DNA of 64,000 nt from Streptomyces griseoruber (GTDB lineage: Bacteria > Actinomycetota > Actinomycetes > Streptomycetales > Streptomycetaceae), in contig NZ_KQ948772.1 in NCBI RefSeq assembly GCF_001514205.1, positions 190,795 through 254,794 on the forward strand, written 5' to 3'. Numbering within the stretch: the first letter of the stretch is position 1; each line of letters opens with the position of its first letter. Shown in pieces: positions 40,911-49,061 of this stretch. A program made the position numbers and the translations under genes. The notes below the pieces were generated by a model. That model searched no databases. It was given only the letters and a program-made list of their open reading frames with translations, and was not told the DNA's origin.

Positions 40911-41265
40911 CGAGCACTGCCTCCAGTAGGGCCCGGTCGGTGGGGTTGCGGTGGAACTCGGGGGGCTTGGTGGTCAGGGCCCCGCAGTCGACGAGGTCCG
41001 ACAGGAGGACCTTGGTGACCGCCGCCGGCAGCTTCAGATGGGCGGCGACCTCGGCGACCGGGACGGGGGCCCGGCACAGGTCGAGGGCCTGCGCGTGCTC
41101 GGGGCCGAGATAGCCGAGGGGTCTCGCCCCGGTGGCCATCACCTGGGACATGAGGTCGAGGGCGACGGTGGGCTCGGTGCGCCCGTTGCTGACCGTGAAC
41201 GGGCGCACCAGCCGTCCGGCCGCGTCGTCGAGCCAGGGCCCGTCGCCGGCCGCCGCCACGCTCAA
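40888..41265 (-). CDS. cvnC: Conservon protein CvnC (DUF742)
   Basis: A 125-residue DUF742 protein: RLVRPFTVSNGRTEPTVALD near the start is the family signature, and a winged-helix-like ALDLCRAPVPVAEVAAHLKL and VLLSDLVDCGALTTK follow. The TTG at 41265 overlaps the cvnB stop (TTGA); a GTG at 41259 is the alternative. The function is unknown, though CvnC is always encoded between the roadblock and GTPase proteins. Confidence 0.93.
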   Translation of the reverse strand: MSVAAAGDGPWLDDAAGRLVRPFTVSNGRTEPTVALDLMSQVMATGARPLGYLGPEHAQALDLCRAPVPVAEVAAHLKLPAAVTKVLLSDLVDCGALTTKPPEFHRNPTDRALLEAVLDGLRRQL

Positions 41266-41696
41266 GTTCCCGTCACCGACGCATCGACGGCGTGCTGCCG
41301 GGGCGCCGTCGTCAGATACGGCCGCACGCTCTTCACGAGCATCGCCATCTCGTAGCCGAGGACGGCGGCGTCGGCCTCCCGCCCGGCGAGCACGGCGAGA
41401 CAGGTCCCGGAGCCGGCGGTGGTGACGAACAGCAGCGTCGAGTCGAGTTCGACGACGACCTGGCGTACGTCCCCGCCGTCGCCGAAGCGGACGCCCGCGC
41501 TGCGGCCGAGGGAGTACAGGCCGGAGGCCAGGGCGGCCATGTGGTCGGCGCTGTCGGCGTCGAGGCCGTGGACCGATTTCACCAGTCCGTCGCAGGACAG
41601 CAGTACGGCGCTGTGGGTGTGCGGTACGCGCTGCACGAGGCCGCTCATCAGCCAGTCGAGATCGGTTGCCTGGCCGGTCGGCGCATCGCTCGCCAT
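41262..41696 (-). CDS. cvnB: Conservon roadblock/LC7 protein CvnB
   Basis: A 144-residue roadblock/LC7 protein: DLDWLMSGLVQRVPHTHSAV, LLSCDGLVKSVHGLDADSAD and DGGDVRQVVVELDSTLLFVT. It resembles MglB, the GTPase-activating partner of MglA, and likely modulates CvnD. It starts 60 bp downstream of cvnA and overlaps cvnC. Confidence 0.94.
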   Translation of the reverse strand: MASDAPTGQATDLDWLMSGLVQRVPHTHSAVLLSCDGLVKSVHGLDADSADHMAALASGLYSLGRSAGVRFGDGGDVRQVVVELDSTLLFVTTAGSGTCLAVLAGREADAAVLGYEMAMLVKSVRPYLTTAPRQHAVDASVTGT

Positions 41697-41755
41697 GGTG
41701 GATCGACTCCTTGGGGTACGAAGGTCTGCGGGAGCGCTGGGGGTGGGGGTACGGC

Positions 41756-44446
41756 TCATCCGGCGGGGGCGCTCCCGTCGTGCCGGGGGGCGGGGTGGTC
41801 GGAACCGGGATCGGAGGCCTGCGCCGGCCCGGCCAGTCCGTCGCGCACGCCGTACGCCCGGGGGGCGGCGGAGGCGTGCGCGGAGGGCGCCTCGGCTATC
41901 CGGGGCGCGGCGGCGGGGGGCGGTGCCGGGGCGGTCGTGGGAGGTGCGGCGGCGGGCCGGTGGGACCGGTCGAAGGGGCCGGGCGCCGGGTAGGCGCTGC
42001 GTTCCAGTGCCTCCCACTCGGGGAGCGGTACGGCCGACCGCAGCACCTCCGCCTCCAGGCTCTGCTGGGCCTCGGCGAGGCCGATGCCCCGCTGGAAGGC
42101 GGCCATCAGACCGGGGTCGTGGCCGGCGGGCTGCTCGGCGTCCGGACGGGGCACCGGGCCGCCGCGCAACTGGGGCGCGATGTGCTCCTGGGCGCGGCGC
42201 CGGGGCAGTTGCGGCTTGGCCATGGTGCCGCGCACGGCACCCGAGCGCGGGACGGGTGCGATGCCCGCGTTCTCCTCCACGACACGCCGGTCGGCCCGCC
42301 GGATACCGGGCACGGCCTCGGCGGGGTTGGGCCGGTCGTGCCGGTCCCCACGCACGGGCAACGGCAGGGAACCGTCCGGCGGGCCGGAATCCCGACCGTG
42401 ATCGGAGGCGGCCCCGGACAAGGGGGTGGGAGCCGATCCGGCGACGCCGGTGCTGCGGGGCGTGCCCTGGGCGGTGGGGGCGGGCTGCCGCCCGGCCTCG
42501 GCCGGCCTGCCCGCCGCGGCGTCGTCCCCCGCGCGAGGGGGGCCGACCGAGCGGGTCGCTCCGGCGGCGGGCCCGGGGTACGGGGAGGCGTCCGAGCCGA
42601 GCGCTCCGGCGCCAGGCCCGGGGATCTGGGACGCGGTCGGGCGGGGTCCTCCGGTCGCGGGCCCCGGGTGCGGGGATGCCGCCGAGGCAGCCGCGTCGCT
42701 GCCGCCGTGGAGGCGGCTCGGTACAGGGGAGCCTTTGGTGTCGGAGGTGTTCCGTGGGTGCGGTGGGGTGAGCGGGTGGCCCGTGGCGGCGCCGGTGTTC
42801 TGCGGCTGTGACGGAACCGGCAGTCGCTCGGTACCGCCGGCGGTCTGCGACCGTGGCGGAACCGGGAGTCGCTGCCAGCCACCCGTGTCCTCCCCCTGCG
42901 GCGGAACCGGAAGTCGCTCGGTACCGCCCGTGGTCTGCGACCGTGGCGGAACCGGGAGTCGCTGCCAGCCACCCGTGTCCTCCCCCTGCGGCGGAACCGG
43001 TCGGCGCGGTGCCGTGCCCTGTCCGCCGGACGGGGCAGGCCGGCGCCCGGCGCCCGGCCCCTCGGGGCGGTGTGGCGTGTCCGCGCCCTGGCGCGGCAGC
43101 TGCCGCGAGGGGGCGGCATCGGGGGCCGTCCCGGGCGGGGCGGCGGGGTCCCCGGAACCCGCCGGGGCCGCTCGGTGGTCGGCGGCGCGGGGGGTGGTGT
43201 CCGGGGCGAGAGGATCCCGTGCCGGTACGACAGCCCCGGCGGCGCCTCCCAGCAGGGCCTGCGGGACGACGAGAACGGCCTGGACACCGCCGTAGATGTT
43301 GGACTGGAGACGGACCCGGATGCCGTGCCGGCGGGCGAGCTGGGAGACGACGTACAGGCCGATGCGGCCGTCGGCCAGCAGGCGGCCGACGTTGACCTGG
43401 TCGGGGTCGGCGAGCAGGGCGTTCATCCGGGCCTGCTCCTCGGCGGGCATGCCGAGGCCGCGGTCCTCGACCTCCACGGCGAGCCCGGAGGTGCAGAGGT
43501 TGGCGCGCAGCAGCACCTGGGTGTGCGGGGCGGAGAACACCGTGGCGTTCTCGACGAGTTCGGCGAGGAGATGGATGACGTCGGCGACGACGTGCCCGCG
43601 CAGCTCGCCGTCGATCGGCGGGACGAGCTTGACCCGGGAGTACTGCTCGACCTCGGCGATGGCGGAGCGCAGCACTTCGGTCATGGAGACGGGGTTGCTC
43701 CACTGCCGCCGGGAGACGGCCCCGCCGAGGACGGCGAGATTCTCGGCGTGGCGGCGGATGCGGGTGGCGAGGTGGTCGACGTGGAAGAGGCCCTTGAGCA
43801 GCTCGGGGTCCTCGATCTCGTTCTCCAGCTCGTCGAGGATCGAGATCTCGCGGTGCACGAGGGACTGAAGCCGCCGCGCGAGGTTGACGAAGACCTCCAG
43901 TTTCTGTTCGCTGCCGGCCTGGCTGGACAGCTGGGAGGCCTGCACGACGGCCGTGACGGCGCCCGCGTGCGCGCGGGCGAGGTCGGCGGCGAGCAGCTCG
44001 AAGTCGTCGGCGTCCCCGGGCGGCCCGCCGCGCGACTTGCGCCGCTCAGGGGCCTCGCCGCGGCGCAGCGACTCGACGAGCGCGCGCAGGTCGGCCTCGC
44101 CGCGCGCGCTGCTGCGGCGCAGGGCGGCGATACGGTCGCTGACGGAGCGGGCGGCGCGGTCGGCGGCGACGGCCGCGACGAGGATGCCGACGCCGGTCAC
44201 CGCCACCGCGCCGGCCAGCACGGCCCACAGGACGGGGCCGGGCCGGGTGCCGGTGGAGCGCACGGTGAACAGGACGACCGCGCAGGCGCTGAGCGCGACG
44301 GCGGTCGGCGGCAGCACGGCGAGCCGCAGCAACTGGGGCCGTAAGTGCGTCTCGGCCGGCACGGGTGCGGTGCGGGCCACCGGCCGTCCGTGCCGCCCGC
44401 CCTCACGGCGGTCTGCACGTGCGACGGGTGCGCGGAGGTGAGACAT
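41756..44446 (-). CDS. cvnA: Conservon sensor histidine-kinase-like protein CvnA
   Basis: An 896-residue protein (918 if ATG 44512 is used). Two N-terminal transmembrane segments (LAVLPPTAVALSACAVVLFT and LWAVLAGAVAVTGVGILVAAV) are followed by a coiled DHp-like region with FHVDHLATRIRRHAENLAVL, then a GHKL ATPase (HLLAELVENATVFSAPHTQV, VEDRGLGMPAEE). The last 430 residues are Pro-rich, disordered and contain tandem repeats. The 44446 start has GAGGACACCG. CvnA probably senses a signal and controls the downstream GTPase module. Confidence 0.92.
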   Translation of the reverse strand: MSHLRAPVARADRREGGRHGRPVARTAPVPAETHLRPQLLRLAVLPPTAVALSACAVVLFTVRSTGTRPGPVLWAVLAGAVAVTGVGILVAAVAADRAARSVSDRIAALRRSSARGEADLRALVESLRRGEAPERRKSRGGPPGDADDFELLAADLARAHAGAVTAVVQASQLSSQAGSEQKLEVFVNLARRLQSLVHREISILDELENEIEDPELLKGLFHVDHLATRIRRHAENLAVLGGAVSRRQWSNPVSMTEVLRSAIAEVEQYSRVKLVPPIDGELRGHVVADVIHLLAELVENATVFSAPHTQVLLRANLCTSGLAVEVEDRGLGMPAEEQARMNALLADPDQVNVGRLLADGRIGLYVVSQLARRHGIRVRLQSNIYGGVQAVLVVPQALLGGAAGAVVPARDPLAPDTTPRAADHRAAPAGSGDPAAPPGTAPDAAPSRQLPRQGADTPHRPEGPGAGRRPAPSGGQGTAPRRPVPPQGEDTGGWQRLPVPPRSQTTGGTERLPVPPQGEDTGGWQRLPVPPRSQTAGGTERLPVPSQPQNTGAATGHPLTPPHPRNTSDTKGSPVPSRLHGGSDAAASAASPHPGPATGGPRPTASQIPGPGAGALGSDASPYPGPAAGATRSVGPPRAGDDAAAGRPAEAGRQPAPTAQGTPRSTGVAGSAPTPLSGAASDHGRDSGPPDGSLPLPVRGDRHDRPNPAEAVPGIRRADRRVVEENAGIAPVPRSGAVRGTMAKPQLPRRRAQEHIAPQLRGGPVPRPDAEQPAGHDPGLMAAFQRGIGLAEAQQSLEAEVLRSAVPLPEWEALERSAYPAPGPFDRSHRPAAAPPTTAPAPPPAAAPRIAEAPSAHASAAPRAYGVRDGLAGPAQASDPGSDHPAPRHDGSAPAG
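42813..42992. repeat. Two 90-bp direct repeats in cvnA
   Basis: GGAACCGG...begins a 90-bp unit at 42813 that repeats nearly perfectly at 42903, and a partial copy starts at 42993. Each unit encodes 30 residues made of two related 15-residue halves, RLPVPPRSQT and RLPVPPQGEDT types. They lie in the disordered CvnA tail. Confidence 0.88.
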
Positions 44447-44513
44447 CGGTGTCCTCGTACTGGGTCCGTGGGCCTGTTTTCTGGCGCGGGTACGCAAGCG
44501 GGCATACGCCATC

Positions 44514-44533
44514 GGCCACTCACAGTAGTGGCC
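44514..44533. other. Inverted repeat upstream of cvnA
   Basis: GGCCACT (44514-44520) and AGTGGCC (44527-44533), 6 bp apart. TACTGT on the minus strand lies inside and could be the cvnA -10. An operator or the promoter core is possible. Confidence 0.4.
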
Positions 44534-45230
44534 AAGGCATCATGTGCGGCGGGCAGTTGACAAACTCCCCCGGGGAGGGTCCCACTCTGGTATGAGGCCT
44601 CGCACAGCAGACCGATACCTCGCCATGAGATGCGTCCCAGATCGGAAGAGAACTGATCAGACCTGTTCAGAGCCGGTCCCGAACGGAAGGTGAGGACCTG
44701 GGAGCCCAGGCCCCCGTCCCCCGCCGCCATGCGCCTTCACACTTCGCCCCGGCCCCCATGGCCCACCTCCGGGTCCGCCTCCGGGTCCACCTCCGGGTCT
44801 CACCGCCGCGGGTGACACCTCGTCAGTCATCACGCTCCGTATCGACTCTGGCCTTGATTTCCGGGTCGGCCGCAACGATTCATCGCGGGTCCTCCCCCGG
44901 CGGCCTCGTCCGGCGCCGGCGCGGCGCCCGGGCCGACCGGACGCCCTTGCCGACGGCGCTGTTCGTGTCCCTCGCGGGGACAGAACCTTCGAGGCTCCAC
45001 CGGTGTGGTCGTGATCGGCGCCGCCGGCCCGGAAGGGGGTGGCGGGCATGGCACTGGTCGCCGTCGTCAGCGCGTCTTATACCGCCGGTTGCCGTGCCAT
45101 GGCAGGCGATTCGATGAACTCAGGTGATCTGCAAGGCACTTGCGTAGTGTCGGGGCCGCTCGAAGAGGGGCCGGTCGGCCGTCGAGGCCCCTCCCACCAC
45201 ATGTCCGATGACGATCGTTGGGGGCGGAAG
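44534..45230. other. 700-bp non-coding region between the conservon and the Trypco1-trypsin cassette
   Basis: No frame here has convincing codon use or family similarity. The minus-strand frame at 44657-45049 is Gly/Arg/Pro low complexity. At 44766-44799 a 12-bp unit of the type CCTCCGGGTCCR occurs three times. The region probably holds the divergent promoters; TAGTGT near 45146 is one possible -10. Confidence 0.5.
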
Positions 45231-45572
45231 ATGTCGGAGCTGGTGCGGTTCCCGGTGGCCGGGGCGGACCCGGTGGTCGTAGAGGTGGACTCCGCGGGCG
45301 GGGCTGTCCCGGTGGGGCCGCTCAGGCGCGTGCGGGAGGTGGACGAGGAGTTCACCGCCAGGCTCGGACCGATCCGGGAGGCCGTCGCGAGGACGCTCGA
45401 GAGTCTGCGGGGCGATCTGCGCCCCGACGAGATCACCGTCTCGTTCGGTGTCTCGCTGACGGGAGAGGCCGGTGCGGTCATCGCGAAGACCGCCCTCGAG
45501 GCCAACTTCTCGGTGGAGATGGTCTGGAGCCGCGACGCTCCGGACGACATGTCCGTGACGACCGCGGAATAG
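45231..45572 (+). CDS. Trypco1 (CU044_2847-family) protein, second copy
   Basis: A 113-residue protein. SELVRFPVAGADPVVVEVDS is the first hairpin, RLGPIREAVARTLESLRGDL the helix, and ITVSFGVSLTGEAGAVIAKT followed by FSVEMVWSRD the C-terminal signature, closely mirroring FGVELNAQAGAIV...SLTW of the copy at 31160. The GGCGGAAG ribosome site supports ATG 45231; an in-frame ATG at 45201 is possible. It ends 4 bp before a trypsin-like protease gene, the association that named the domain. Role: probably an adaptor or regulator of the protease (inferred). Confidence 0.87.
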   Translation: MSELVRFPVAGADPVVVEVDSAGGAVPVGPLRRVREVDEEFTARLGPIREAVARTLESLRGDLRPDEITVSFGVSLTGEAGAVIAKTALEANFSVEMVWSRDAPDDMSVTTAE

Positions 45573-45576
45573 CGCA

Positions 45577-46677
45577 GTGGTGACACCCGTCGACCATGGA
45601 GGGTGGCGAGCCCGCGTCCATGACCGCGCCGACGTCCGGGCCGACCTGCTGGGCAGCGGCTTTCTGGTGTCTCCCGTCCACGTGCTGACGTGCGCACACG
45701 TGATCGCCCCCGAGCCGCACCGGGCCTTGGAGCGTGTGTGGGTGGACTTCCCCGCCGTCGGCGGGAGTCCGGGCGCCTGGGCCTCGACGCAGCTCGCCCC
45801 GGGCTGGACGCCGGGCCGCTACGGTCACGATCTCGGGCTGGTCACGCTCGACCACCCGGTCCCGGTACGGCCCGCCGCGGTGGCGTCGGCGCCGGTACGG
45901 CCGGGTGATGTGCTCCGGGCGTTCGGACACGTCGACGAACAGGGCGCCTGGGCGGTCGTCACGGCGATCGGCGCCGACGGGCCGGGGGGCTGTGTGCAGG
46001 TCGACCATGACCGGCGCGGAGTCCAGCTGGTGCGCCACGGGTACAGCGGCGGCCCGGTGCTGAGGGCATTTCCCGGTCCGCCGTATGCGGTGGACACCGT
46101 GGTGGCCATGACCGTGGCCGCCGACAACGCCGGCACCGCCTGGGTCCTGCCCGCCGCCGCCTTCGCCCGCGTGCTGCCCGTCCTGCGGGAACGGCTTCCC
46201 AAGGTGTTCGGCGCCGACACGTTCCGGCACGATCCACGGATCGTGGCCGGTCTCGACGCGCTGTTCCGCGAGGACAAGGACTACGACACCGCGCTGTCGG
46301 CGTTCCAGGAGGCCATGCCGGCCTGGGGCGACAGAGCGGATCTCTGGTACTACATCGGGCTCGCGACCCTGCGCGGCCGATGCCCCCGGGCGTACCCCGC
46401 ACAGGTCGTCGAGGACCTCCAGCGGTTCTTCCGCCGGAAGACCGGTGAGTTCCGCGCACGGAACGGCGGCGCCGACCCCGACTGCCCGCACCTGTACGCG
46501 CTCTGGGCGGTGGTTCAGGAGGACCACTACCTCAGCCGGGGCCTGTCCGCCGGGTCGCCCGGGATCGGGCGCCTTCGGGAACTGGCGAGCCGCCCGGACG
46601 CGGCCCGGCTCGCCGAACTCCGGTCGGCACTGCACCGATGCTCGTCTCCGACCCTGGCACAACTGCGCCCCTGCTGA
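45577..46677 (+). CDS. Trypsin-like serine protease of a Trypco cassette
   Basis: A 366-residue protein. The S1 protease fold has catalytic His41 in LTCAHVIAP, Asp85 in YGHDLGLV and Ser157 in HGYSGGPV. The remaining 170 residues are helical (DALFREDKDYDTALSAFQEA, LWYYIGLATLRGRCPRAYPA), reminiscent of TPR-like or effector-associated adaptors. There is no signal peptide, so it acts inside the cell, unlike most trypsins. GTG start 4 bp after the Trypco1 stop. Confidence 0.92.
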   Translation: MVTPVDHGGWRARVHDRADVRADLLGSGFLVSPVHVLTCAHVIAPEPHRALERVWVDFPAVGGSPGAWASTQLAPGWTPGRYGHDLGLVTLDHPVPVRPAAVASAPVRPGDVLRAFGHVDEQGAWAVVTAIGADGPGGCVQVDHDRRGVQLVRHGYSGGPVLRAFPGPPYAVDTVVAMTVAADNAGTAWVLPAAAFARVLPVLRERLPKVFGADTFRHDPRIVAGLDALFREDKDYDTALSAFQEAMPAWGDRADLWYYIGLATLRGRCPRAYPAQVVEDLQRFFRRKTGEFRARNGGADPDCPHLYALWAVVQEDHYLSRGLSAGSPGIGRLRELASRPDAARLAELRSALHRCSSPTLAQLRPC

Positions 46678-46710
46678 AGTCCACGCCGGTCCCCGTCCGA
46701 GGAGACAACC

Positions 46711-47625
46711 ATGGAGCACCCCACCCGGCAGTCACAGGTCGACGAGTACTTCGCCCCGGCGGACACGGCCAGCAGGACGTGGGTGTGGCAGGGCGCCCTC
46801 GTCAGGGCCGGGTCGGGCGCCGGACTGCTGGTCTTCGCCTTCTGTTTCTCGGCACGGGGGATTCTGACGCTGGTCCTGGTCATGGGCGGGATCTGGGCGC
46901 TGGTGGCAGCCGGGTTCCGGTTCGACCGCGACAACCCCGGCAATCGGCTGGGCCGAGTGCTGCGCCAACGCCCCACGCTCACGGACCGGCAGCTCGACGT
47001 CTGGCTGCAGGAGGGCACCGCCGAAATCGTCGAGGCCGGGTTCTCACGGCTGGGCATCACCCGCGACGACCTGGCGGGCACGCGCCCCGACGGAGAGGGG
47101 GCGCGGCCCCTGGTCATCCAGGGGATGGCGGATCCGACCCGCTTCGACGTGCGTTTCCGCATCAGCAAGGGAGTCGCCCGCTACTCCCACTACGAGATCA
47201 TGGTGGTGTATCTCACCGGCTGGCACCTGTGCTTCTACTCCTCCGTCCTGGACATCGCCACCGCCATGGCCGTGACCGACAGGACGACGGAGTTCCATTA
47301 TCAGGACGTGGTCTCGATCAGCACGTCGAGCGACCGGATCCGCGCCCGGGTGGGCAGCGGCACACCGGACCCCACCGGAGTGCCGGTGGCCGCGAACGGC
47401 TCCGAGGCCGTGCATTTCACGACCCAGCAGGCGTTCTGCATCCGCGTCCCGGGAGACGATGTGCAGATGCTCATCGGGGTCACCGGCGACGACCGGATCG
47501 GCGACGACGGCCTCAACAAACGGTCCGGCCTCGACACCGCGCTCCAGCAGATCCGGACCATGCTGAACACCTACAAGAACCGGGCCCTTCCCGACCCGCC
47601 GCACTCCGGCCTGTCCCACCTCTGA
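46711..47625 (+). CDS. Membrane protein of the Trypco-trypsin cassette
   Basis: A 304-residue protein. One or two hydrophobic segments lie near residues 32-68 (AGLLVFAFCFSARGILTLVL, MGGIWALVAAGFRF), followed by a 230-residue soluble domain with HYEIMVVYLTGWHLCFYSSV and HYQDVVSISTSSDRIRARVG, a beta-rich pattern I cannot place. GAGGAGACAACC precedes the ATG. It lies 33 bp behind the protease gene, so it is cotranscribed. It probably tethers the system at the membrane. Confidence 0.82.
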   Translation: MEHPTRQSQVDEYFAPADTASRTWVWQGALVRAGSGAGLLVFAFCFSARGILTLVLVMGGIWALVAAGFRFDRDNPGNRLGRVLRQRPTLTDRQLDVWLQEGTAEIVEAGFSRLGITRDDLAGTRPDGEGARPLVIQGMADPTRFDVRFRISKGVARYSHYEIMVVYLTGWHLCFYSSVLDIATAMAVTDRTTEFHYQDVVSISTSSDRIRARVGSGTPDPTGVPVAANGSEAVHFTTQQAFCIRVPGDDVQMLIGVTGDDRIGDDGLNKRSGLDTALQQIRTMLNTYKNRALPDPPHSGLSHL

Positions 47626-47715
47626 CGCCCCGGGCGCCACGAAGGGCCGGGGTCCGGCGCGCGGTCCGCGACCGCACCGGCCCCGGCCTCGCGCCGCACT
47701 CCGTCGCTGTCCCGG

Positions 47716-48933
47716 TCAGCCCGCCGCAACCGTCTCGGGAGCCTCGCCGCCCTCGGCGGCCCCCTTCCGGGGACCGGGGTCGACAGGGGACTCGGTCGGC
47801 GCGGCCGTGCGCCACGGTCGGGCGATCGGGCGGGAGACGGCCGCCCACCACGCGTCCGTGGGGAGCTCGCCCGCGGGCTCGAAGGGCTCGCCGGGCCGGG
47901 GGGTCGCGACGGGCTGGCCGGCCGCCTCGCCCGCGTCCTTGGTCCACTGGCCGGGCTCCGCCCACGCGTGCGTGGCGAGATTGAAGGTGCCCCAGTGGAT
48001 CGGCAGCAGGACACCCCCCGGCTCGCCGCCCTGGAGGTCGAGGTGGGCGCGCACGCCTTCCTCCGGCGTCATGTGGATGTCGGGCCAGAAGTCCGAGTAC
48101 GCACCGATCTGGATCATCGTGGCGTCGAACGGGCCGTGGTCGGCGCCGATGTCCTGGAAGCCCTCGAAGTAGCCGGTGTCGCCGCTGTGGTAGATCCGGT
48201 GCTCCTCACCGGCGACCACCCAGGAGGCCCACAGGGTGTGCTGGGTGTTGCGCAGGCCGCGGCCGCAGAAGTGCCGGGCCGGGGTGGCGGTGAGGGTGAG
48301 GCCGCCGACCTTGGTCGCCTCGTGCCAGTCCAGCTCGCGCAGCCGGTCCGCCGACACGCCCCAGTACTCCAGATGGGCGCCGACGCCGAGCGGCACCGCG
48401 AACAGGGTGTCCGTGCCGGCCAGCGCCTTGATCGTGGGCAGGTCCAGATGGTCGTAGTGGTCGTGGGAGATGACGACGACGTCGACCGGGCCCAGCGCGG
48501 CCAGCGGCAGCGGCACCGGGTGCAGCCGCTTGGGGCCGGCGAAGGAGAACGGGGAGCAGCGCTCGCCCCAGACCGGGTCGAACAGCACCCGGTGCCCGTC
48601 GATCTCCGCGAGGACGCTGGAATGGCCCATCCAGGTCACCCTGAGGCCCGTGGCGGGCGGCTTGGCGAGGTCGGCGAGGGTCGTGGGGTGCACCGGGACC
48701 GTGCCGGAGGGGGCGCGGCGGGGCCGCTGCTCCTTGTCGAAGAACACCTTGGCGAAGTCGAGCGCCGAACCCGAGGGACGCGTGCGCGCGGGGCCGCCGG
48801 GGTTCTGGAAGACCCCGTCCTTGAAGTGGGGGGATCTGCGGATGCGCGCCATGCGCTCACCGCTCGGGTCCGTGCCGAAGCCCTCGGGCTGCAGTGCGCG
48901 GAGCCCGGAGCTCAGGGAACGGAAACCGGACAC
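47716..48933 (-). CDS. Metallo-beta-lactamase-fold hydrolase (NAPE-PLD/UlaG-like)
   Basis: A 405-residue MBL hydrolase. TWMGHSSVLAEIDGHRVLFD begins the fold, ISHDHYDHLD is the metal motif, and PARHFCGRG, IYHSGDTGYFEGF and LPIHWGTFNLATHAW carry the other ligands. The layout is that of NAPE-PLD/RomA-like phosphodiesterases. A C-terminal tail of about 40 residues is low complexity. The GTG start follows GGAGGTACC. Confidence 0.9.
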   Translation of the reverse strand: MSGFRSLSSGLRALQPEGFGTDPSGERMARIRRSPHFKDGVFQNPGGPARTRPSGSALDFAKVFFDKEQRPRRAPSGTVPVHPTTLADLAKPPATGLRVTWMGHSSVLAEIDGHRVLFDPVWGERCSPFSFAGPKRLHPVPLPLAALGPVDVVVISHDHYDHLDLPTIKALAGTDTLFAVPLGVGAHLEYWGVSADRLRELDWHEATKVGGLTLTATPARHFCGRGLRNTQHTLWASWVVAGEEHRIYHSGDTGYFEGFQDIGADHGPFDATMIQIGAYSDFWPDIHMTPEEGVRAHLDLQGGEPGGVLLPIHWGTFNLATHAWAEPGQWTKDAGEAAGQPVATPRPGEPFEPAGELPTDAWWAAVSRPIARPWRTAAPTESPVDPGPRKGAAEGGEAPETVAAG

Positions 48934-48992
48934 GGTACCTCCAGGTGGGGTCGCTGAGGCATTCCATTATGGTCGCCCGCTCCGACAGCGCG

Positions 48993-49038
48993 TTGACAGC
49001 CCGTGCCCAGCCTCTCGATACTGACCCACTGTTCAGTA
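48993..49038 (+). promoter_or_regulatory. Promoter and TetR-like operator of the amino-acid dehydrogenase
   Basis: TTGACA at 48993-48998, an 18-bp spacer and GATACT at 49017-49022. Overlapping the start region, TACTGA (49019-49024) and TCAGTA (49033-49038) form an inverted repeat. The TetR gene downstream is the likely binder. Confidence 0.6.
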
Positions 49039-49061
49039 GCGATCCGGTCCGAGGAGTCCCC

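Noticed and set aside
42813..42992. Repeats as a CRISPR array
   Set aside because: The 90-bp units are contiguous and coding within cvnA, with no unique spacers or cas genes.
44657..45049. Minus-strand frame with GGGPGGGPGGG repeats in the conservon-trypsin gap
   Set aside because: Low complexity arising from CCTCCGGGTCC repeats, no ribosome site, no homology recognised.
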